This document shows, piece by piece, positions 1 through 4,083 of a stretch of DNA of 9,621 nucleotides. The stretch covers positions 1,144 to 10,764 of the forward strand of contig MGPL01000008.1 in the NCBI GenBank assembly GCA_001797415.1, written 5' to 3'. Within the stretch, counting starts at the first letter, position 1, and each line of letters opens with the position of its first letter. The notes beneath the pieces are model-generated. The model was not told the DNA's origin. It saw nothing but the letters and a program-made list of their open reading frames with translations, and made no database searches. This stretch comes from Deltaproteobacteria bacterium GWA2_55_10 (GTDB lineage Bacteria > Desulfobacterota > GWC2-55-46). The translations under genes and the position numbers were made by a program.

Positions 1-83
1 GAGTCCTTTATGAAATCCACTATCCTCTCCCGTAGAGTAAGGGGTCTTTCTACGGGATAGTCAAGGATCCTGACTTTGTCCAT
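1..83 (-). CDS. Probable GntR-family transcriptional regulator, N-terminal fragment
   Basis: Only the first 27 codons are in the window; the gene runs off the left edge. The peptide begins MDKVRILDYPVERPLTLRER and continues IVDFIKD. The pattern 'PLTLRERIVDFIKD' resembles the first helix of GntR winged-helix regulators, where an L-R-E-x-[IV] run starts the DNA-binding domain. That is family knowledge applied to a short fragment. No good Shine-Dalgarno sequence precedes the ATG at 81-83; an in-frame TTG lies 9 nt upstream. The assignment is supported by a well-formed minus-strand promoter at 146-174 carrying small GTATAC and GTGTACAC palindromes, as expected for an autoregulated FadR-type regulator. 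It could still be another small DNA-binding or unrelated protein. Confidence 0.42.
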   Translation of the reverse strand, partial: MDKVRILDYPVERPLTLRERIVDFIKD

Positions 84-145
84 GATGGCCAATTTTATAA
101 TTTTAGGTGGGCAAACGCCCCCATACGGGGCAGGATTATGTATAT

Positions 146-174
146 TGTATACTGTGTACACTGTTGAAAGTCAA
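146..174 (-). promoter_or_regulatory. Sigma70-like promoter of the regulator gene, overlapping palindromic operator candidates
   Basis: Read on the minus strand, there is a -35 box TTGACT (169-174) and a -10 box TATACA (146-151) separated by exactly 17 nt. The spacer and -10 contain the perfect palindromes GTGTACAC (154-161) and GTATAC (147-152). FadR/FCD-type GntR proteins often bind short T-G-T-A-C-A or T-A-T-A-C-like palindromes placed this way (family knowledge). Autoregulation is inferred from position only. The untranslated leader (about 84-139) also contains a small GCCCC/GGGGC hairpin at 117-131. Confidence 0.6.
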
Positions 175-206
175 GCGTTTTTTGGAAAAACTAAAGGACT
201 GGTGAG

Positions 207-240
207 AAACCTTGGGGGCCGGTCTCCGGCCCCAAGGTTT
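207..240. terminator. Strong GC-rich hairpin downstream of the secreted-protein gene, possible terminator
   Basis: Arms 207-222 and 226-240 form an almost perfect inverted repeat (core CCTTGGGG/CCCCAAGG with CCGG/CCGG next to a TCT loop, one extra G on the left arm). It lies about 60 nt past the stop codon of the minus-strand gene at 302-907, where a terminator is expected. The U-run is poor: on the minus strand a TTTTT run comes only about 12 nt beyond the stem. Termination is therefore plausible but not proven. Confidence 0.5.
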
Positions 241-242
241 GT

Positions 243-320
243 TTATCCGCGCGGTATCTGCCCGCGCGCGGGCGAAAACGGCCATCCGCCAGCCACCTTT
301 ATTACCCGCGCGGTATCTGC
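243..320. repeat. Direct repeat of the gene 3' end (243-261 and 302-320)
   Basis: The 19 bases covering the stop codon and last five codons of the minus-strand gene (302-320, TTACCCGCGCGGTATCTGC on the plus strand) occur again at 243-261 as TTATCCGCGCGGTATCTGC. That is 18 of 19 identical, spaced 59 bp apart, and both copies include an in-frame-type TAA. A perfect 14-nt palindrome, GCCCGCGCGCGGGC (260-273), sits between them. Confidence 0.7.
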
Positions 321-907
321 ATGGGATCCTGATAGATCATGAGATGAGCGTATGGGCTATCAGGGTACATGACATAGGCCCCGAACCTGCTCGGCTCATC
401 GGGCAGGGCCGAGACTTCAGGTGTTACAGGCCAGAAGACCATCCAGTGCGGCGGCTCCTTCATCCGGTCCGCTCCCTTCGTAGCCGGGTCCATGACTATC
501 TTGCCGTCCTTCTCAAAATGCCAGCCGCCCTGGCCCATGTAGGCTATGCCGGGCGCTGTGTTAGCGGGCCTGGGCTCCTTGTTGAGCATGGACGTTATCC
601 ACTGTGTGGCAGCCCTGTCGCCGCATATCGGGTCAGGCCTTTCCTGGCCGCTCAAGTCAGGCAGGCAGGTGAACTCGTTGGTGCCCTCCTTGAGGGTCCT
701 GAGCTTGCCGTCCTTGCCGATTGCCATTATGGCGGCGTTGTCGGATATGTGCGGCGGCGCGGCGCTCCTGGCGGTCCTTATGAGTTCCTCGTCAGACATG
801 CCCTGCACCGCGCTCTTTGCCTTCTTTCCGGTCTCGGCTGCCATTGACCCTGATGCGAGCGCAAATGCCATGATAAATGCGATTAATACTACCGTAATCC
901 TTCCCAT
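302..907 (-). CDS. Secreted/periplasmic protein of unknown function
   Basis: This is a 201-residue protein with a clear N-terminal signal peptide: positive start MGR, hydrophobic core about residues 5-18, then SGSMAAE with probable cleavage after AA at 23-24. A longer ORF begins at 976, but the ATG at 905-907 has a strong GGAGGAGC ribosome-binding site just upstream on the minus strand and starts exactly at the signal peptide, so it is chosen. The mature part has two cysteines (Cys81 in TCLPD, Cys95 in ICGD) that could form a disulfide. It also has a conserved-looking aromatic tail (WMVFWP about 155-160, YVMYPDSPYAHLM about 178-190). The motifs 'SAAPPHIS', 'EGTNEFTCLPD' and 'SPYAHLM' recall, from memory, a widespread secreted hypothetical family without known function. 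It is monocistronic and divergent from the next gene. I assign no role. Confidence 0.85.
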   Translation of the reverse strand: MGRITVVLIAFIMAFALASGSMAAETGKKAKSAVQGMSDEELIRTARSAAPPHISDNAAIMAIGKDGKLRTLKEGTNEFTCLPDLSGQERPDPICGDRAATQWITSMLNKEPRPANTAPGIAYMGQGGWHFEKDGKIVMDPATKGADRMKEPPHWMVFWPVTPEVSALPDEPSRFGAYVMYPDSPYAHLMIYQDPMQIPRG

Positions 908-956
908 AAGCTCCTCCAAAAAGGAATTTACCTCATAAATCATGATCTTACAGACA

Positions 957-970
957 TATACTTTAGTATA
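957..970. promoter_or_regulatory. TATACT-TT-AGTATA palindrome in the divergent intergenic region
   Basis: A 14-nt inverted repeat lies between the divergent genes at 907 (minus) and 1051 (plus). Each half can serve as a -10-like hexamer (TATACT), and the minus-strand copy lies about 57 nt upstream of the secreted-protein start. No convincing -35 box is seen at 17 nt in either direction. It may be an operator or a -10 region; the evidence is only the symmetry and the position. Confidence 0.25.
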
Positions 971-1050
971 GCACACGCACTGCGGCGAGCTCTGGAAGCG
1001 TGGCCTTGAGTGAATAGACTTGAACAGGGCGGGACTTTCAGGTTTAATGT

Positions 1051-1842
1051 ATGCTTTTTATGGGAGCCATGAGGAAGAACAAGCAAATACAGGTACATGT
1101 GCCATATCCATACCTACTGAAGAGGATGGATTATATTCTGGAGTCCGGGATAAACCCCGAGGTCTACATGGACGCCTTTTTTATAAGCGAGGCGCACAAA
1201 GCAGACCTGGAGCGGGTGAGGGAGGCCTTTGCCAAAAAGGGGCTCACGGTGACGCTCCACGGCCCGTACATGGACCTGAACGCGGGCAGCATGGACGAGA
1301 GGACGAGGCTCTTTACGGTAGAGACATACGAAAAGGTCTTCAAGGTAATCGAGCATCTGAGGCCGAAGACAGTAGTCCTGCACGCCGGTTATCATGAAAA
1401 GAAGTACAAGGGAGATTATAACCTCTGGCTCTCGCAGAGCCTGAAGACCTGGCATCCGCTGGTCGAAGAGGCCGAAAGGCTCGGTACTATCATAGCGGTG
1501 GAGAATATCTTCGAGAAGGAGCCGTCCACATTGAAGCTCTTGATGGAGCGCATACCTTCCCCTGACTTCGGCATCTGTATTGACGCGGGCCACATGAGGG
1601 TATTCTCGACAGTTGAGATGGAGGACTGGTTCTCTGCACTGGGCCCCCGGATAGCCGAGGTGCATTTGCACGACAATCACGGCAAGCACGACGACCACCT
1701 GCCACTTGGCGAAGGCACGATAGATTTCCCAAGGTTTTTAAGCCTCCTTGCGGTCTATGCCGAAGACCCTGTATACACCATAGAGCCGCACGGCGAGGAT
1801 GTGATGTTGAGGGCTGTGGAGGCTGTAAGGAAGTATCTCTAA
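1051..1842 (+). CDS. Sugar phosphate isomerase/epimerase-like TIM-barrel protein (AP endonuclease 2 superfamily)
   Basis: This is a 263-residue protein with the run of barrel-strand motifs typical of xylose isomerase-like / AP-endonuclease-2 proteins: LHGPYMDLN (69-77), VVLHAGYH (108-115), AVENIF (149-154), FGICIDAGH (173-181), EVHLHDN (203-209), LPLGEGTIDF (217-226) and YTIEPHGE (242-249). Glu151, Asp178, His181, His207 and Glu245 are the likely divalent-metal ligands by family analogy. The length is normal for the family. Three in-frame ATGs are close together (1051, 1060, 1069); 1051 is preferred because AGG at 1040-1042 lies 8 nt upstream, but the ribosome-binding site is weak. The substrate cannot be told from sequence. 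It lies before the riboswitch and is separated from the cobamide operon by a palindrome and a repeat, so a link to cobamide synthesis is not supported. Confidence 0.85.
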   Translation: MLFMGAMRKNKQIQVHVPYPYLLKRMDYILESGINPEVYMDAFFISEAHKADLERVREAFAKKGLTVTLHGPYMDLNAGSMDERTRLFTVETYEKVFKVIEHLRPKTVVLHAGYHEKKYKGDYNLWLSQSLKTWHPLVEEAERLGTIIAVENIFEKEPSTLKLLMERIPSPDFGICIDAGHMRVFSTVEMEDWFSALGPRIAEVHLHDNHGKHDDHLPLGEGTIDFPRFLSLLAVYAEDPVYTIEPHGEDVMLRAVEAVRKYL

Positions 1843-1856
1843 CTGTTTTTTCTTTG

Positions 1857-1888
1857 CTTACTTTCTTTTTTTTAAAAAAGAAAGTAAG
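1857..1888. terminator. AT-rich palindrome, possible terminator after the TIM-barrel gene
   Basis: Arms CTTACTTTC (1857-1865) and GAAAGTAAG (1880-1888) flank a T8A6 core, so the stem can zip almost without a loop. It starts 14 nt after the stop codon and follows a T6 run (1846-1851). Neither strand has a U-run right after the stem, so it is not a textbook intrinsic terminator. It may still end transcription or be part of the repeat that follows. Confidence 0.4.
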
Positions 1889-1944
1889 AAGAGTACGACT
1901 CGCTCCTCGACGCCTCGCATATGGAGCTTTTTGAGCAGCCTGAA
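1888..1944. repeat. Half copy of a dispersed intergenic repeat (copy A)
   Basis: This stretch shares ordered blocks with 6620-6684: GAAGAGTACG, then CTC, GCTCCTCGACGC, then CATA with an ATGGA, and a terminal CCTGAA. The blocks are in the same order with small indels. Copy A lacks the left terminal inverted arm seen at 6568-6587 and so looks truncated. It lies just upstream of the riboswitch promoter region. Confidence 0.65.
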
Positions 1945-1965
1945 TCATGTGGTTTGAAAAAGTAA

Positions 1966-1993
1966 TTGACGATTGGAGACTAAAACTGATAGC
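1966..1993 (+). promoter_or_regulatory. Candidate promoter of the cobamide operon
   Basis: TTGACG (1966-1971) followed after 16 nt by GATAGC (1988-1993) is a weak sigma70-like pair that would start transcription near 2000, just before the riboswitch. An alternative TTGAAA (1954-1959) with GACTAA (1978-1983) would start about 10 nt earlier. A promoter must lie near here because the riboswitch has to be transcribed, but neither -10 box is good. Confidence 0.35.
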
Positions 1994-2008
1994 CTTACGC
2001 GAAACTAC

Positions 2009-2311
2009 GGCGCTGGTGCCCGCAAGGGCAAAAAGGGAATCCCGTAAGGCTGCCTTTAAAAGTCAGGAATTTTTTCTGAGGTCAAGGAAGGGCGGAAATA
2101 AAAAGCGCAGCATATATGTGAATATGTCAGCATTTTTATTTTTGTCCTGACACAGAGATCTGGAAAAATAACGATTTTTAGAGGTAGCCGTAAAACCGGG
2201 AGCTGCCCCGCAACTGTTAGCGGCGACGAAATCTTGAAGTCCACTGGCCAAAGAGCCGGGAAGGTCAGGAGAGTAGGGTGACCCGCTTAAGCCAGGAGAC
2301 CTGCCCGCGCC
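2009..2311 (+). ncRNA. Cobalamin riboswitch with a long insertion in P4
   Basis: The conserved core is clear: GCTGCCCCGCAACTGT (2202-2217) with P5 CCGC/GCGG (2208-2211/2220-2223), CCACTGG (2241-2247), GCCGGGAAGG (2255-2264) and the B12 box GCCAGGAGACCTGCC (2291-2305). The matching 5' half is unusually far upstream: GGTGCC (2015-2020), a GCCC-GCAA-GGGC hairpin (2018-2029), then AAAAAGGGAA (2030-2039). P1 pairs GGCGC (2009-2013) with GCGCC (2307-2311). P4 pairs TCCCG (2040-2044) with CGGGA (2197-2201). Between the P4 strands lies about 142 extra nt (2048-2189) with its own nested stems, making the element about 300 nt instead of the usual 200 or so. Ligand binding is expected to end transcription at 2375-2404 and so lower expression of cobO and the genes after it. 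Confidence 0.92.
2048..2189 (+). other. Structured AT-rich insertion at the tip of riboswitch stem P4
   Basis: The segment closes on itself by nested pairing. GGCTGCCT (2048-2055) pairs with AGGTAGCC (2182-2189), 8 bp with one G-U. GTCAGGA (2062-2068) pairs with TCCTGAC (2145-2151). AAATAAAAA (2096-2104) pairs with TTTTTATTT (2133-2141), and CATAT (2111-2115) pairs with ATATG (2122-2126). A side hairpin AAAAAT/ATTTTT (2164-2169/2174-2179) makes a three-way junction. It is far more AT-rich than its surroundings. The other reading is that 2160-2200 alone forms a degenerate complete 5' half, making 2009-2047 a remnant of a second riboswitch. Confidence 0.65.
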
Positions 2312-2374
2312 TTTAGCAGACCTTCCGAGGGAGAGGGTCGGCAGCGGGCCTTGTGGCCCTCTGGCCGCATTTCT

Positions 2375-2404
2375 ACCCGTCCCCGGAAGAGGACGGGTTT
2401 TTTT
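2375..2404 (+). terminator. Intrinsic terminator, riboswitch expression platform
   Basis: ACCCGTCC (2375-2382) and GGACGGGT (2391-2398) form a GC-rich stem with an 8-nt loop, followed by a run of T through 2404. It lies between the aptamer and cobO, 16 nt before the cobO start codon, so it is the attenuation terminator. Two further hairpins lie between the aptamer and this stem: 2319-2325/2333-2339, and GGGCC/GGCCC at 2346-2350/2355-2359. Either might act as a switching element. Confidence 0.88.
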
Positions 2405-2420
2405 CATTTCAGGAGGCCGC

Positions 2421-2948
2421 ATGGCTAAAGGGCTGGTACACATCTATACCGGAGAGGGCAAGGGCAAGACGACCGCCGCGATCGGCTTGAGCGTAAGGGC
2501 GGCAGGGCAGGGTGTGAAAGTCCTCTTCATACAGTTCTTCAAGGAAGAGAGCGTCTCTTCAGGCGAAAAGGAGGCCCTGCGAAAGCTGGGCATTGACCTC
2601 GTGAGGTCGAACGTGCGCCATCCTATTTTCACAAAAGGGAAGACGGACCTGCAGGCTGTATTGTCCTCTGTCGTGGGCACATACGAGGCGGCAAAGGAGA
2701 AGGCCTTGGAAGGCGGCTACGGCCTTCTCGTATTCGATGAGATAATGTCAGCCGTCAACGGCGGCTGGATAAAGGCAGAGGACCTTATCGCGTTCCTCGA
2801 CAGGAGGCCTCCTTCTCTTGAAGTGGTGCTCACGGGCAGGAACGCGCCCGTAGAGCTTCAGCAGTGCGCGGACTATGTCACAGAGATGCTCAAGATAAAG
2901 CACCCGTTCGATACGGGCGTGCAGGCAAGGAAGGGCATAGAGTTCTGA
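2421..2948 (+). CDS. cobO: Cob(I)yrinic acid a,c-diamide adenosyltransferase (CobO/BtuR type)
   Basis: This 175-residue cytosolic enzyme transfers the 5'-deoxyadenosyl group of ATP to the cobalt of reduced corrinoids. The P-loop GEGKGKTT is at residues 11-18, close to the N-terminus as usual in this family. Other family marks are VLFIQFFK (34-41), LLVFDEIMSA (102-111, the Walker B-like stretch), VVLTGRNAP (135-143) and the C-terminal ADYVTEM...KHPFDTGVQARKGIEF. Length is normal for the BtuR/CobO/CobA family (some members have longer N-termini). The start is fixed by a perfect AGGAGG at 2411-2416, 4 nt upstream. It is the first gene of the riboswitch-controlled operon, and its TGA overlaps the cobU start (TGATG), suggesting translational coupling. 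Confidence 0.95.
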   Translation: MAKGLVHIYTGEGKGKTTAAIGLSVRAAGQGVKVLFIQFFKEESVSSGEKEALRKLGIDLVRSNVRHPIFTKGKTDLQAVLSSVVGTYEAAKEKALEGGYGLLVFDEIMSAVNGGWIKAEDLIAFLDRRPPSLEVVLTGRNAPVELQQCADYVTEMLKIKHPFDTGVQARKGIEF

Positions 2949-3466
2949 TGTCCGGAAAGTTCTCTTTTATAGTAGGTGGCGCGCGCTCTGGCAAGAGCGC
3001 CTTCTCAATGGAGCTCGCGGCCGCCATCCCCGGCCCAAAGGTATATATCGCCACAGCCGAGGCCCTCGACACTGAAATGGATGATCGCATAAGGAAGCAC
3101 CAGGATGCGAGGGGAGAGGGATGGGAGACGATAGAAGAGACATTAGAGCTGTCTAAAAGAATAGCCGCACTTGGACAAGGCCGGGCAATCGTTATCGACT
3201 GCCTTACCCTATGGGTCTCGAACCTGATTGCAAAGGGCCTTCCGGATGAGGCAATACTCGCCAGGGCAAGGGATCTCTTTTCAGCCTGCGCGGACTCTCT
3301 TTCCAGCGTCATTGCCGTATCGAACGAGGTCGGGCTTGGCATAGTGCCTGACAACGCGCTCGCCCGCAGGTTCAGGGACATCGCGGGTATTGTAAATCAG
3401 GAAGCCGCCAAAGCGGCTTCTGAGGTCTGGTTCGTCGCTTCAGGGATACCGATGAGGATGAAATAG
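2948..3466 (+). CDS. cobU: Adenosylcobinamide kinase / adenosylcobinamide-phosphate guanylyltransferase
   Basis: A 172-residue bifunctional enzyme of nucleotide loop assembly: it phosphorylates adenosylcobinamide and then attaches GMP, giving AdoCbi-GDP for CobS. The P-loop GGARSGKS is at 10-17. The stretch RIRKHQDARGEGWETIEE (47-64) holds His51, the counterpart of the guanylylated histidine of the family (His46 in the Salmonella enzyme). Then come VIDCLTLWVSNL (82-93), SNEVGLGIVPDN (125-136) and the C-terminal ARRFRDIAGIVNQ...WFVASGIP block, all highly typical. The reading frame is open further upstream to 2864, but the ATG at 2948-2950 overlaps the cobO stop and starts the conserved domain, so it is chosen. 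The next gene is separated by a palindromic repeat. Confidence 0.96.
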   Translation: MSGKFSFIVGGARSGKSAFSMELAAAIPGPKVYIATAEALDTEMDDRIRKHQDARGEGWETIEETLELSKRIAALGQGRAIVIDCLTLWVSNLIAKGLPDEAILARARDLFSACADSLSSVIAVSNEVGLGIVPDNALARRFRDIAGIVNQEAAKAASEVWFVASGIPMRMK

Positions 3467-3490
3467 CAAGACAGCTTTTCTCAATACTCT

Positions 3491-3570
3491 CCTTCTCCCC
3501 TCCGGGGAGAAGGTTGGGATGAGGGGAGTAGCACCCCCCCTCACCTTAGTCCTCTCCCATATGGGAGAGG
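3491..3570. repeat. Composite palindromic intergenic repeat inside the operon
   Basis: There are two inverted repeats. CCTTCTCCCC-TCC-GGGGAGAAGG spans 3491-3513. A perfect 20-nt palindrome of CCTCTCCCAT and its complement spans 3551-3570. The halves between them (GGGATGAGGGG at about 3516-3526 and CCCCTCACC at about 3537-3545) are also roughly complementary, so the whole element can fold back on itself. Arrangements like 'CTCTCCC...GGGAGAGG...GGATGAGGGG' are common dispersed palindromic repeats in many proteobacterial genomes (from memory). It fills most of the 149-nt gap between cobU and the next gene. No U-run follows, so it is not a classical terminator. Confidence 0.75.
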
Positions 3571-3615
3571 ATATTAAAGAATCAAAATGAACAAAAAGGA
3601 TTTTAAGGAGAACCG

Positions 3616-4083
3616 ATGAAAAAGCGCATCTTCGCGGCCCTGTTCGCCGGCAACCTGCTGTTCTTCTTTTTTTACGCCGGACTGGCATGGGCGTTGACCT
3701 ACTTCAAGATAACCCCTTACGGCAGGTTCGTTGCCGAGTTCTTCAAGGGCCGGACGCGCGAGGGCGCGACGGAGTACATCCAGGCAAACAAGGCCCTCTT
3801 TGACAGCATGCTGATGGACGCCGCAAGGTTCGCCAACATTGTGCTGACGCCTCTTGCGGGATTTGTCATGGGACTCCTTGTGGGCGCTGTGCTCTCCGCC
3901 GACAGGAAGAAGGCTCTCATCTGGTCGGTTATAGCGGCCCTGCCAGCCGCGCTTCTCTTTGTCGTCAAGTCAGGCGGCGAGATAACCAATATCGCCTATC
4001 TGCCCCTATTCCTGGGCGCCACGGCATTGGGCGGGGTCCTGGGGAGCCTTGCGCTGAATAGAGGCAAGAAGGAGAGCATCTGA
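3616..4083 (+). CDS. Four-helix integral membrane protein of unknown function in the cobamide operon
   Basis: A 155-residue protein with four predicted membrane segments: about 5-29 (rich in Leu/Phe, FAALFAGNLLFFFFYAGLAW), 73-93, 99-117 and 125-147. A soluble stretch of about 40 residues lies between the first two (TPYGRFVAEFFKGRTREGAT...). The strong AGGAG at 3606-3610 and 5-nt spacing fix the start. Its TGA overlaps the cobT start, so it is translated in step with cobT. I do not recognise the family: there are no transporter signature motifs, no ATP-binding site and no CbiN/CbiM/BtuC/BtuM-like features that I can see. Inference from position only: it could help place the cobamide-assembly enzymes (CobS is also a membrane protein) or aid corrinoid uptake. 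Confidence 0.85.
   Translation: MKKRIFAALFAGNLLFFFFYAGLAWALTYFKITPYGRFVAEFFKGRTREGATEYIQANKALFDSMLMDAARFANIVLTPLAGFVMGLLVGAVLSADRKKALIWSVIAALPAALLFVVKSGGEITNIAYLPLFLGATALGGVLGSLALNRGKKESI

Noticed and set aside
212..847. Plus-strand open frame of 211 codons
   Set aside because: It lies opposite the secreted-protein gene, which has a strong ribosome-binding site and a signal peptide; the antisense translation is Arg/Leu/Val-rich with no recognisable domain.
1051..1842. TIM-barrel gene as a cobamide pathway member
   Set aside because: It is upstream of the riboswitch and separated by a palindrome and a repeat. The superfamily is broad, so proximity alone is not evidence.
1947..2150. Plus-strand 67-codon frame before the cobO gene
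   Set aside because: It runs through the riboswitch 5' half and its insertion, has no ribosome-binding site, and its composition (Lys/Arg-rich, then hydrophobic) follows the structured RNA rather than a protein.
2009..2311. Possibility of a TPP, SAM or c-di-GMP riboswitch
   Set aside because: The B12 box and the GCTGCCCCGCAACTGT core are specific to the cobalamin class.
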